From Velthaea sp965214335 (GTDB lineage Bacteria; Vulcanimicrobiota; Vulcanimicrobiia; Vulcanimicrobiales; Vulcanimicrobiaceae), in NCBI GenBank assembly GCA_965214335.1, contig CBDCBO010000005.1, forward strand, positions 1,240,001 to 1,304,000: 64,000 nt of DNA, read 5' to 3'. Position numbers and translations under genes: made by a program. Shown here piece after piece: positions 54,289 to 63,008 of the stretch. A model generated the notes under the pieces. That model saw nothing but the letters and a program-made list of their open reading frames with translations. It had not been told where the DNA came from and did no database searches. Positions within the stretch are counted from its first letter, which is position 1, and each line of letters begins with the position of its first letter.

Positions 54289-55575
54289 ATGATCATCGTC
54301 GACGCTCACGATCGGATTGCGCTGCGCGCGTTGTATTCCGGTGGCTGGGATCCGCCGGCACACATCCGCGAGCGTGTCCGCACGATTTTGGAGGATGTTC
54401 GCGCGCGCGGCGATGCCGCGCTCGTCGACTATACGCGTCAATATGACGATCCGCAGAGCAGTCTCGACCGCCTGCGGGTCGACGTTCCGTCACGCAAGCA
54501 CGCGCGGTTGTTGGTGCCCGAGCGGATCGCAGCCGGTCTGGAACGAGCGCGCGAACGCATTGAAGAATTTCACGCACGACAGAAGCCGGTCGATCTTTCG
54601 TATCACACGCGTGACGGAACGCTGTGCCAACTGCTGAACCGGCCCTTGGCCAGCATTGGCGCCTACGTTCCTGGCGGCACCGCACGGTATCCATCGTCGG
54701 TCCTCATGACCGTCGTTCCGGCCAAGGTGGCGGGCGTCGAGCGAACCGTCATCACCACGCCGCCGGCGCGCGACGGGTCGATACATCCGGCTACGCTGTA
54801 TGCGTGCAGCTTGACCGGCGTCGATGAGCTGTACGCCGTCGGGGGCGCCCAAGCAATTGCGGCTTTGGCTTACGGCACGGCGGCCATCGCGCCGGTTGAT
54901 AAAATCGTCGGGCCCGGCAACGTGTATGTCACCGAGGCCAAACGTCAAGTCTTCGGCAGGTGCGGCATCGATGGACTAGCCGGGCCGTCCGAAGTGCTCG
55001 TCGTCGCCGACGCGCATGCCGAGCCGCACCTCGTTGCGGGCGAACTCATTGCCCAAGCCGAGCACGACCCGCTGGCGCGCGTTGCGGCGGTTTCGCGCGA
55101 CCGGGCGGTGCTCGAAGCGGTGGGCGCATTGCTGGACGGCGATTTTGCCCGAGCGACCGGCCGCAACGAGATTGTCGAGCGTGTGTTAGCCGAGCGCACC
55201 TATCTGATTTTGGCGCGTGACGATGCTGATATTCTCGACGTCATCGAACGCTTCGCTCCCGAACATTTGTCGCTGCAGACCGTAGCGCCGTACGAACTCG
55301 TAGCTCGAATCCGGCGTGCCGGAGCGATCTTCGTCGGCAATGACACGCCGGTGGCGGCCGGCGATTACATCGCGGGAAGCAATCACGTGCTGCCGACATC
55401 CGGCGCGGCGCGCTTCTCGTCGGGTTTGCATACGGCCGACTATTTCCGCACGATGTCGCTCATTGAAAATAGTCGCGAACGGATGGCCGGCGACCGCGAG
55501 ACGCTCGCGGCGCTGGCTGAATACGAGGGTCTCCCGGCGCACGCCCGTAGTGCGCTTTTACGGTCCGGCATGTAG
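54289..55575 (+). CDS. hisD: Histidinol dehydrogenase
   Basis: 428 residues from the ATG at 54289, four bases after the previous stop; the frame extends upstream, but that part lies within the methyltransferase. Final two steps of histidine synthesis. Conserved: LASIGAYVPGGTARYPSSVLMTVVPAKVAGV, GGAQAIAALAYGTAAI, VGPGNVYVTEAKRQVFG, and GPSEVLVVADAHAEPHLVAGELIAQAEHDP (zinc and catalytic residues). The C-terminal GSNHVLPTSGAARFSSGLHTADYF is typical. Last gene of the dnaE-his run. Confidence 0.97.
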   Translation: MIIVDAHDRIALRALYSGGWDPPAHIRERVRTILEDVRARGDAALVDYTRQYDDPQSSLDRLRVDVPSRKHARLLVPERIAAGLERARERIEEFHARQKPVDLSYHTRDGTLCQLLNRPLASIGAYVPGGTARYPSSVLMTVVPAKVAGVERTVITTPPARDGSIHPATLYACSLTGVDELYAVGGAQAIAALAYGTAAIAPVDKIVGPGNVYVTEAKRQVFGRCGIDGLAGPSEVLVVADAHAEPHLVAGELIAQAEHDPLARVAAVSRDRAVLEAVGALLDGDFARATGRNEIVERVLAERTYLILARDDADILDVIERFAPEHLSLQTVAPYELVARIRRAGAIFVGNDTPVAAGDYIAGSNHVLPTSGAARFSSGLHTADYFRTMSLIENSRERMAGDRETLAALAEYEGLPAHARSALLRSGM

Positions 55576-55683
55576 CGCTGAGCCGCGCTTCGTCACCAGC
55601 CGTGGTAAAGGACGAAGCCCGCAAGCTCGAACCTTTTTAGCTTTTGCGGCGTGACGGCTGCGCAAACGGGGCAGCTGCGGCGC

Positions 55684-56424
55684 TTAGAGCCGCGCGAGCA
55701 ATGCGGTCTTTTTCGTGCTGAACTCAGCGTCGCTCAAAATGCCGCGCCGGTGCAGATCGGCGAGCTGTTCGATCGTTTCAACAACGCCGGGCGACGGCGC
55801 TGCGGGCTCGTTGCGACCGGCCGTGACGACCGGCAGCGTGGCCGGATCGATCGCGCCGTGCTGACTCGAAAAGCGTAGCGACGAGGCGTCGGACTGCGCT
55901 TGAGCGACACCCTCGATGCGGTGATCGAGCGTATCGTATAGCGTCACATGCCCGGCGCGTTCGATCGCGAGCCGGCGGGTTGCGCCAAAGTAAGCGTAGC
56001 GAATTCCGTTTTGCGCACCCGAAGCGTTCGGACGGCCGAGCTCGGCCCGCCACCAGTGCGCCGCGTCAGCCTGATTGCCGGACGGCGCCATGCTCTCGCT
56101 AGTGACCGGCGACGCCGCGCCGTGATCCTCGGAACGGCTGCCGGCAAAATCGGTTTGGGGCGCCGGCGCAGATGCGAAGAGCTGCGGTTCGGTTTGCGCC
56201 AACTGCGCGAGTTCCGCGCACAACCGCCCGACGCGAGCTTTGAGCGCGGAGTCGGACATGCGGCCCAGCATCAGCATGCCGCCATGCATCCATTGCCCGC
56301 TGCCGCCGAACTCGGGATGGTCGAATTGCGCCATGCCGCCCACACCGTCGCCGAACGCGCGCACCATCGCTTCCGTCGCGCCGGAACTAAAACCGTGCCG
56401 CCGGGCAACGTCGTCGATTAACAT
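55684..56424 (-). CDS. SHOCT-domain protein, unknown function
   Basis: 246 residues. The C-terminal 30 residues (TIEQLADLHRRGILSDAEFSTKKTALLARL) are a clear SHOCT domain, a short helical module at the end of many proteins of unknown role. The middle (about 85-125) is disordered and Ser/Pro-rich. Residues 1-75 include a Gly/Met-rich patch (GDGVGGMAQFDHPEFGGSGQWMHGGMLMLG). No catalytic motif recognised. Its ATG overlaps the end of the DUF962 gene on the same strand, suggesting co-transcription. Confidence 0.75.
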   Translation of the reverse strand: MLIDDVARRHGFSSGATEAMVRAFGDGVGGMAQFDHPEFGGSGQWMHGGMLMLGRMSDSALKARVGRLCAELAQLAQTEPQLFASAPAPQTDFAGSRSEDHGAASPVTSESMAPSGNQADAAHWWRAELGRPNASGAQNGIRYAYFGATRRLAIERAGHVTLYDTLDHRIEGVAQAQSDASSLRFSSQHGAIDPATLPVVTAGRNEPAAPSPGVVETIEQLADLHRRGILSDAEFSTKKTALLARL

Positions 56425-56759
56425 GCTGCGACGTTGGGCGCAGCGGCCGGCGGCGCCGCGATCGAAGCCGAAGCATTAAAATCGCCGCGCAGAAATTTGG
56501 CAACCATGACGAAGTCGGCTCGGAACGACAGCACCGGATGTTCGAAGGTTTTCGGCTGATTTCGTTCGAAGACCCAGTGCGATACGAACGCCGGAAGATA
56601 ACCCAGCGCCAGACCGGCGAACACGAATGCCGGTTTGCGGTTCACGATCCCGGTTACACCGACGGTGATGCCGCTGAGCAGACCGCAGGTGTGCACCAGC
56701 TTGGTGCGCCGGTCGGCGTGCGCCGCGAGATACTCGGGAAAGAATTCGCTAAACGTCAT
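56418..56759 (-). CDS. Mpo1-like / DUF962 membrane protein
   Basis: 113 residues from the ATG at 56759; longer frames upstream only mirror the opposite strand. FFPEYLAAHADRRTKLVHTCG contains the family histidine, and PAFVSHWVFERNQPKTFEHPVLSFRADFVMVAKFL is the conserved HxxxExNxPxTF block. Two or three membrane helices lie between. Yeast Mpo1 is an iron-dependent dioxygenase of 2-hydroxy fatty acids; bacterial function is not established. It overlaps the SHOCT gene by seven bases. Confidence 0.85.
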   Translation of the reverse strand: MTFSEFFPEYLAAHADRRTKLVHTCGLLSGITVGVTGIVNRKPAFVFAGLALGYLPAFVSHWVFERNQPKTFEHPVLSFRADFVMVAKFLRGDFNASASIAAPPAAAPNVAAC

Positions 56760-56952
56760 GATTGCTCCAAAGCCGCGCGAGCCGAAAAGGAACCGCACAG
56801 GCAAATGCGGCGCGATCCGGCCGCTGACCGGTGCGGTGCGGCCGGTGGCGTATTCTTCGGCAGCGTTCAGCGCTGCGTCCTCGCCCGGCGCGACCGTTGC
56901 GTCGCCGGCAAGGTAAGCGGAGTCCGCTTTCGATCGCGCGTACTTCTGCTCG

Positions 56953-57768
56953 GTGATCCGTCCGGCTGTCGCCATCCGTCTCATCGCGCTCGATTTGGAC
57001 GGTACCGTCATCGGCGCCGATCTGGTCGTGCGCGAGCGCGTTCGAGAGGCCGTGATTCGGGCCCAAGCGCAGGGCATCGCCGTCACGATCGTTACCGGTC
57101 GCATGTTCGCCGCGGCGCGTCCCTTCGCCCAGGCGCTCGGCATCACCGGCCCGATCGTGTGTTATCAAGGCGCGGGCATCTTCGATGTCGTCAGCGGTGA
57201 AACGCTTGCCCAAACGCCGCTGGCTCAGCCGGTGACGCGCGAAGTGTTGGCCAAAGCAAAAGCCGACCGCTTTCATGCCCAGTGCTATGCCGGCGACCGG
57301 CTCTACGTTGATGAGATCAACGCGTACTCTGATAAATACCGCGATCTTTCGCGGGTCGAGCCGGTGCTCGTGCCGTCACTCATCGAAGCGTTCGACCAAA
57401 CGCCGACGCTCAAGATCGTACTCGTCGACGAGGCCGCGCGAGCCACGGCCTATACCGAAACGCTCAAGTCGCTGCTGGGAACGACGGCCTACGTCACGCG
57501 CAGTCATCCCGACTTCGTCGAGGTGCTCGATCCCGGGGTTGATAAGGGTCGCGCGCTGCACTTCATCGCCGAACACTACGGCGTGGCGATCGATGCGACG
57601 CTGGCGGTCGGTGATTCATGGAACGACCTGCCGCTACTGAGTGCGGCCGGAATGGGCATCGCGATGGCCTCGGCGCCGCCCGAGCTTTTAGCGCGCGCCG
57701 ATGCCGTCGTAAGCGATGTCGCGCACGACGGCGTCGCTGAAGCAATCGAACGGTACGCGCTCGCGTGA
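56953..57768 (+). CDS. HAD-superfamily phosphatase, Cof (IIB) type
   Basis: 271 residues starting at GTG. The nucleophile Asp is in LIALDLDGTVIGAD; motif II is VTIVTGR; motif III Lys precedes motif IV VGDSWNDLPLLSAAGMGIAMASA. The C2B cap occupies about residues 85-190. Substrates of this class are sugar phosphates or flavin-related; none can be assigned. It overlaps ftsQ by four bases, so it is likely read with the division genes, in the place where murB or ddl often stand. Confidence 0.9.
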   Translation: MIRPAVAIRLIALDLDGTVIGADLVVRERVREAVIRAQAQGIAVTIVTGRMFAAARPFAQALGITGPIVCYQGAGIFDVVSGETLAQTPLAQPVTREVLAKAKADRFHAQCYAGDRLYVDEINAYSDKYRDLSRVEPVLVPSLIEAFDQTPTLKIVLVDEAARATAYTETLKSLLGTTAYVTRSHPDFVEVLDPGVDKGRALHFIAEHYGVAIDATLAVGDSWNDLPLLSAAGMGIAMASAPPELLARADAVVSDVAHDGVAEAIERYALA

Positions 57769-58520
57769 CCGCGCGCACGAGCGCACTTCGCCGCCGGCGT
57801 AAAACGTCGCTGGTCATGCGGCTGCGGGTCGTGTGGGTGTTCGTCGTTGTGACGCTTGGCGTCGGCGTCTACCTCGGCTACGTGCTGGTGACGCTGCCCG
57901 CCTTACGCGTGCGGGTGATCGACGTTCGAATCGACGGTATCGCGGTGACTGAACGCGACGTCTTGGCTGCGGCCGCGATCGACCGAAGCAGCAACCTCTG
58001 GCTGCTCGACACGCGGCGGATGGCGCAACGCATCGAAGCGATCCCATACGTCGATCAGGCGCAGGTTCGGCGCGAGCTCCCCGCTCGGCTGACGATCGCG
58101 GTGACCGAACGCGAACCGGCGGCCTGCGTCGATAGTGGAGCGCAAACCGCCACGATCGACGACCGTCGCCGCATCTTGCAGGCCGGCTGTGCTCGGACCG
58201 GTGCGCTGCATATCGCACTGCCCGCACAACGGCTGGGCCGGCCGGGTGTTACGGCAAGCGCGCCCGAACTCGTGACGCTCCTCGCCGACGCCCGCGCTTT
58301 GCGCGCCGCGCAAGTCAACGTGCGAACGATCGGGGTCGACCGATTTGGCGGCCTCGTGGCAGTCCTGCCGAACGGCGTCCGGTTGTTATTCGGTCTGGAT
58401 GCCGACGTCGCCGAGAAGGCCAAGCTCGTGGGCCCGGTATTAACGGCTGCCGCTGCCGGCCGGCCGGTACGAGCGGTTGATTTGCGCGCGCCGGAGACAC
58501 CGACGGTGCTCTTTCGATAG
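57765..58520 (+). CDS. ftsQ: Cell division protein FtsQ/DivIB
   Basis: 251 residues starting at GTG. Basic cytoplasmic N-terminus, one membrane span at about residues 18-42 (LRVVWVFVVVTLGVGVYLGYVLV), and a POTRA domain at 50-115 (VRVIDVRIDGIAVTERDVLAAAAIDRSSNLWLLDTRRMAQRIEAIPYVDQAQVRRELPARLTIAVTERE). The beta domain follows. FtsQ links FtsZ-ring proteins with septal wall synthesis. Sequence conservation is low in this family, so the context with ftsA-ftsZ strengthens the call. Confidence 0.92.
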   Translation: MTARTSALRRRRKTSLVMRLRVVWVFVVVTLGVGVYLGYVLVTLPALRVRVIDVRIDGIAVTERDVLAAAAIDRSSNLWLLDTRRMAQRIEAIPYVDQAQVRRELPARLTIAVTEREPAACVDSGAQTATIDDRRRILQAGCARTGALHIALPAQRLGRPGVTASAPELVTLLADARALRAAQVNVRTIGVDRFGGLVAVLPNGVRLLFGLDADVAEKAKLVGPVLTAAAAGRPVRAVDLRAPETPTVLFR

Positions 58521-58545
58521 CTAAATCTTGTAGGTATCGCCGGCT

Positions 58546-58569
58546 CTACCCCCAATATATTGGGTGTAG
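58546..58569. promoter_or_regulatory. 24-base palindrome upstream of ftsA
   Basis: Core CCCAATATATTGGG (58551-58564) is a perfect palindrome. Outside it CTAC (58546-58549) pairs with GTAG (58566-58569), with one mismatched pair between. The inner CAATATATTG fits the core of the NrdR box (CWATATATWG), but the flanks do not match well. A second NrdR-type box at the usual spacing was not found. It lies 25 bases before the ftsA ATG, over the likely promoter or leader. It looks like an operator for a dimeric repressor. Confidence 0.55.
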
Positions 58570-58593
58570 TGCGGTACAACTGCGGGCGACGAG

Positions 58594-59820
58594 ATGGCTA
58601 GGGGCGAGACGATCGCCGGCCTGGATATCGGTACGACGAAGACGTGCGCGATCATCGCCTCCAACGGCGTTAACGGCTTCGAGATCATCGGCGTCGGCGA
58701 AGCCCCGTCGCTGGGCATGCGCAAAGGGGTGGTCACCGACCTCGAAGAGACGATCAAGTCGATCGAAATCGCAACCGAGCGCGCCGAGCGCATGGCGGGG
58801 GTTCACGTTTCGGGAGTGTACGTCGGCATCACCGGCGAGCACGTGCAGTCGACCAACAATCATGCCGTCGTGGCTGTCGCGGGCGATGAACGAGAAGTGA
58901 TCGCGGCTGACATCCGGCGGGTGGTGGACGCGAGCAAAATCATCAGTCTCGCCGCCGACCGGCAGATCGTCCACGCGCTGCCCCGCCACTTCACGATCGA
59001 TGGGCAGAATGGTGTAACGGATCCCATCGGCATGTCGGGCGGACGCTTAGAAGTCGACACGCATATCGTGACCGGCGGCTCGACCTTCATCGCCAACGTC
59101 TTGAAGTGCGTGAGTCGCGCGGGCCTCGAAACTGTCGGCATCGTGTTCGAACCGTTGGCTTCGTCGGCCGCCACGCTACTACCCGAAGAGAAACACATCG
59201 GTGTCGTGCTGCTCGACATCGGCGGGGGCACGACCGACATCGCGGTCTATGCCGGCGGCGGCCTCGTCCACAGCGCGACGATTCCGGTTGGCGGCAATAT
59301 CCTCACCAACGACATCGCGCTGGGGTTGAAAACGACATTCGCGGAAGCCGAAATGCTCAAACGGACGTATGGTTCGGGCGCGCTCAAAGCCGATGACAGC
59401 GACGGCGTCATGTTTGCGGTCAAAACGCTGGACGGGCGCAGTTCGCGCGATGTGAGCGCGGGTCAATTGCGCTCGATCGTGGTGCCGCGCATTCTTGAAA
59501 TCTTTCGCATGTCCAAGCAAAACATCTGGTCGCATATCGCGCGCGATCAAATGCTGGGCGAAGTGGTGATAACCGGCGGCGGGGCGCATCTGCGGCACAT
59601 CGACGTGACCGCCGCCGATTTCTTTGGTCTGCCGACGCGTATCGGCATTCCGTCGACCGTCGCAGGGCTTACTGATTCGGTCAAAAAACCCGAGTATGCG
59701 ACGGCCGTCGGGCTGGTGCTCTTTGGTCCGCGGGGCGAAACCGCGCCGCAACGACGATTGGGCTCGGCGAACGGCATGCTGACCCGGCTACGCTCCTGGT
59801 TTGGCTCGATTTGGACCTAA
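58594..59820 (+). CDS. ftsA: Cell division protein FtsA
   Basis: 408 residues. Actin-like ATPase that anchors FtsZ to the membrane. Phosphate 1: GLDIGTTKTCAII; the 1C domain follows; connect and phosphate 2: LLDIGGGTTDIAVYAGGGL; adenosine motif: EVVITGGGAHLRHIDVT. The C-terminal amphipathic helix (MLTRLRSWFGSIW) is present and would hold the protein to the membrane. ATG at 58594 follows GGGCGACGAG. It is separated from ftsQ by 73 bases that contain the palindrome. Confidence 0.97.
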   Translation: MARGETIAGLDIGTTKTCAIIASNGVNGFEIIGVGEAPSLGMRKGVVTDLEETIKSIEIATERAERMAGVHVSGVYVGITGEHVQSTNNHAVVAVAGDEREVIAADIRRVVDASKIISLAADRQIVHALPRHFTIDGQNGVTDPIGMSGGRLEVDTHIVTGGSTFIANVLKCVSRAGLETVGIVFEPLASSAATLLPEEKHIGVVLLDIGGGTTDIAVYAGGGLVHSATIPVGGNILTNDIALGLKTTFAEAEMLKRTYGSGALKADDSDGVMFAVKTLDGRSSRDVSAGQLRSIVVPRILEIFRMSKQNIWSHIARDQMLGEVVITGGGAHLRHIDVTAADFFGLPTRIGIPSTVAGLTDSVKKPEYATAVGLVLFGPRGETAPQRRLGSANGMLTRLRSWFGSIWT

Positions 59821-59879
59821 CTGCACCGTCCAAGCTGGTGCAAATTCCCCTTTTCTCACCCGAGGAGGCTTCGAAGACG

Positions 59880-60962
59880 ATGACAGATGCACGACGTTTC
59901 ATTCCCGAACATGCAGCAACGATCAAAGTCATCGGTTTAGGCGGCGGTGGCTGTAACGCCATCAACCGTATGATCGAAAAAGGCTTATCGGGTGTTGATT
60001 TTTATGCACTCAACACCGATGTCCAAGCGCTGCGCAATAGCAACACGCCCAACACCGTCCAGATCGGTACCGGACTTACCCGCGGCCTCGGAGCCGGTTC
60101 AAACCCGAATATCGGCCGTGAAGCAGCCGAAGAATCGCGTGAAGATCTGGCCATGATCCTCGATGGCGCGGATTTGGTTTTCATCACTGCCGGTATGGGC
60201 GGCGGTACGGGCACCGGCGCTGCGGCGGTCGTGGCGGAACTGGCGCGCGAATCCGGCGCCTTGACCGTGGCGGTGGTGACCAAGCCGTTCGGCTTCGAGG
60301 GCCGCAAGCGCATGCAAATGGCCGAGCGCGGCATCGCCGACCTCGAGTCGAAGGTCGATACGCTCATCGTCATCCCCAACGAGCGCATCTTGCAGATCAT
60401 CGAGAAACGCACGCCGCTGCAGGAAGCCTTCACGTACGCCGACGATGTCTTGCGCGCCGGTATCCAAGGCATCTCCGATCTCATCACGCAGCCCGGCCTC
60501 ATCAATCTCGACTTCGCCGATATCAAAACGATCATGACCGATGCCGGTTCGGCGATGATGGGCATCGGCGAAGGGACGGGCGAACATCGCGCGGCCGACG
60601 CAGCTCAAAAAGCGATTGCCTCGCCTTTGCTGGAAACGACGATCGAGGGCGCGCGCGGCGTTATTTTCAACATCACCGGCGGCGCCGATCTGTCGATGTA
60701 CGAAGTGAATGAAGCAGCGGAAATGATCAGCCGCGCGGTCGATTCGGAAGCCCAGATTATCTTCGGCGCTTCGATCGATCCGACGCTGGCGGGCAAAGTG
60801 CGCGTAACCGTACTGGCGGCCGGCTTCGGATCGCGGTTGACCGGCGCGGCGCGCTCGGTAGCCGTGGCGCCGAACGGATCGTCGGTGCTCGATTTCGAGA
60901 CCGTCAAGAGCGTCAATATGGACGACATCGAAGTTCCCGCCTTCTTGCGCTATCGCAGTTAA
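59880..60962 (+). CDS. ftsZ: Cell division protein FtsZ
   Basis: 360 residues from the ATG at 59880; GAGGAGG lies 12-18 bases before it. The frame is open back to a TTG inside ftsA, but the residues added there are not FtsZ-like. Tubulin-type GTPase: KVIGLGGGGCNAINRM, DLVFITAGMGGGTGTGAAAVVAE (the G-box), and ADIKTIMTDAGSAMMGIGE (T7 loop). The C-terminal peptide DDIEVPAFLRYR binds FtsA and other partners. The spacer between core and peptide is very short (about 20 residues). Confidence 0.98.
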   Translation: MTDARRFIPEHAATIKVIGLGGGGCNAINRMIEKGLSGVDFYALNTDVQALRNSNTPNTVQIGTGLTRGLGAGSNPNIGREAAEESREDLAMILDGADLVFITAGMGGGTGTGAAAVVAELARESGALTVAVVTKPFGFEGRKRMQMAERGIADLESKVDTLIVIPNERILQIIEKRTPLQEAFTYADDVLRAGIQGISDLITQPGLINLDFADIKTIMTDAGSAMMGIGEGTGEHRAADAAQKAIASPLLETTIEGARGVIFNITGGADLSMYEVNEAAEMISRAVDSEAQIIFGASIDPTLAGKVRVTVLAAGFGSRLTGAARSVAVAPNGSSVLDFETVKSVNMDDIEVPAFLRYRS

Positions 60963-60974
60963 GCGGCGCACGAC

Positions 60975-62159
60975 GTGATCGAGGCGCGCACCGACGCGTC
61001 GATTGCCGAGCACGCGACGCGCGTGCGGCGTGAGATCCACCGGCATCCCGAGCTGGGCTTCGAGGAAGAACGCACGGCGGCGATCGTCGAGCGCGAACTC
61101 GACCGGCTCGGCATCGAACACCGGCGGGTTGCGCGAACCGGCGTCGTCGGTGTGATTCGGGGCGGGCTCACCGGACGGACCGTCGGCTTGCGCGCCGACA
61201 TGGACGCGCTGCCGATCGGTGAGGAATCCGGCGAAGCCTTCGCCTCAGAAGTCGCCGGCCGCATGCATGCGTGCGGACATGACGCCCATACCGCCATGCT
61301 GATCGGTGCCGCCGGCACATTACAGGCGAGCCGCGCAACACTGCATGGGAACGTGGTGCTGTTATTTCAACCGGCGGAAGAAGGTCCGGGCGGCGCGCTG
61401 CCGATGATCGAGGCCGGCGTCATGGATGCCGAGCCGAAGATCGAGGCGGTTGCGATGCTGCACGTCGACGTTCGGCTCGACACGGGCGGAATTTCGATCA
61501 CGCCCGGGCCGGTAAACGCGGCAGCGGATGAATTCCACATTACCGTCCAGGGCGTCGGCGGACACGGCGCGGCACCGCACAAGGCACAGGATACGATCCC
61601 GTGCGCGGCCGCTATCGTGCTCGCGCTGCAAAACATCGCCGCCCGCGAAACCGATCCGCTGGCCAGCGTCGTCGTCACCATCGGAACGATCGTCGGCGGT
61701 TACCGCAACAACGTTATTGCCGATGCGGTCAAGCTGACCGGAACCGTTCGAACCACCGAACCGGCGATTCGCGATGCGATGGAAGCGCGCTTGCGGCGGA
61801 TCGTGGACGGCGTCGCTGCAGCGTACGCATGCCGGGCCGAGCTTCGCGTTGTCTACGGCTATCCGCCCGTCGTCAACGAACCGGCCCTTGCGCGCGCGTT
61901 CACCCAGCACATGCGCGCATCGACGGACATTGCCGTGCAGCAATTAGCACCCACCATGGGCGCTGAAGACTTTGCGTATTTCGCGCGACTCGTGCCCGGC
62001 TTGCTCGTTCGCTTGGGAGTGCACAATCCAGCGGTGGGCGCGGTGCACTACGTCCACAGTTCCCGCTTTCGCCTGGATGAAAAGGCGATCCCCATCGGCA
62101 TCGCCACACTCGTCGCTTTTGCGCGTGGCGTCGGGTCGGGAGCGGTGTCGATCGGTTGA
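60975..62159 (+). CDS. M20-family amidohydrolase (N-acyl amino acid hydrolase type)
   Basis: 394 residues starting at GTG. Metal ligands and catalytic residues are in GLRADMDALPI, MHACGHDAHTAML, QPAEEGPGGA and near the end, LGVHNPAVGAVHYVHSSRF. The dimerisation domain has HGAAPHKAQDTIPCAA. Relatives include hippurate hydrolase, N-acetyl-diaminopimelate deacetylase and IAA-amino acid hydrolases; which one cannot be told. 12 bases after ftsZ, so possibly co-transcribed. Confidence 0.9.
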   Translation: MIEARTDASIAEHATRVRREIHRHPELGFEEERTAAIVERELDRLGIEHRRVARTGVVGVIRGGLTGRTVGLRADMDALPIGEESGEAFASEVAGRMHACGHDAHTAMLIGAAGTLQASRATLHGNVVLLFQPAEEGPGGALPMIEAGVMDAEPKIEAVAMLHVDVRLDTGGISITPGPVNAAADEFHITVQGVGGHGAAPHKAQDTIPCAAAIVLALQNIAARETDPLASVVVTIGTIVGGYRNNVIADAVKLTGTVRTTEPAIRDAMEARLRRIVDGVAAAYACRAELRVVYGYPPVVNEPALARAFTQHMRASTDIAVQQLAPTMGAEDFAYFARLVPGLLVRLGVHNPAVGAVHYVHSSRFRLDEKAIPIGIATLVAFARGVGSGAVSIG

Positions 62160-62281
62160 CGCGCGGCTGCCGCTAGCGCACCGGCCGGCTACCGTTGGCC
62201 ATATTACAGAACCGTCGCCGCCGCAGTGTTACGTTGACGTCCGGATATCGGTGCCAATGTACCGATGGGAGGAGTACCGAC

Positions 62282-62905
62282 GTGTCACAAACGGGGCGCA
62301 AGCAACTCGCTGCGGAGGGCCAGTTGCGCGCGATGCGCGATCTGCGGATTATCGAGGAGTATCGGGCCGGCCGGTCTGGAGCCTTCGACGAACTCGTTGC
62401 GAGTTATGAGTCGACGGTTCACCGCCTACTCGCGCAACTCAATGTCGTGTCGAGCGACATCGAAGATTTGACACAAGAAGTGTTTCTGCGAATCTTCCGC
62501 AATCTGCACCGTTTCCGCGGCCAATCGTCGTTTTATACCTGGTTGTACCGCATCACCATCAACGTCTTTTTCGATCACAATAAAAAGCGCAAGCGGGCTG
62601 ATGCCCGGTTGACACGGCTGCAAAATGCCTTTGTCGACGTGAGCGAGCGGCGGCCCGACGACGATGATCCGTTTCGTGCGACATACGACGCGCTGACGAG
62701 CCAGATGTTTTCCGCGGCGATCGCGACCCTGCCCGAGCTGTTTCGTGATGTTGTCGCGATGCGCGAAGTCGACGACCTTTCGTACGAAGAGATCGCACTG
62801 GCTACCGGGATCTCGATTGGTACGGTGCGTTCGCGGCTATCGCGCGCCCGGGCTCGTTTAAAAGAGGTGCTGCGGCCGGCGCTCGTCGGTGCGACCGCCG
62901 CTTAA
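62282..62905 (+). CDS. RNA polymerase sigma factor, ECF type
   Basis: 207 residues from GTG 62282, which lies ten bases after GGGAGGAG (62265-62272), the best ribosome-binding site here. The frame is open upstream to an ATG at 62195, but that part lacks sigma character. Region 2 is FDELVASYESTVHRLLAQLN, then DIEDLTQEVFLRIFRNLHRFRGQSSFYTWLYRITINVFFDHNKKRKR. Region 4 is LPELFRDVVAMREVDDLSYEEIALATGISIGTVRSRLSRARARLKE. No anti-sigma gene follows on the same strand. It may direct stress or envelope responses. Confidence 0.92.
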   Translation: MSQTGRKQLAAEGQLRAMRDLRIIEEYRAGRSGAFDELVASYESTVHRLLAQLNVVSSDIEDLTQEVFLRIFRNLHRFRGQSSFYTWLYRITINVFFDHNKKRKRADARLTRLQNAFVDVSERRPDDDDPFRATYDALTSQMFSAAIATLPELFRDVVAMREVDDLSYEEIALATGISIGTVRSRLSRARARLKEVLRPALVGATAA

Positions 62906-63008
62906 CCGCTAGTTGTCCACAAGTGAAGTAGTGGTCGTCCACCGGTTACCCACAACCGCTAGCGCTTAGTTCACAAGGGTAAGGCGGCGGAAGCCAGAAG
63001 CGTCGTTG

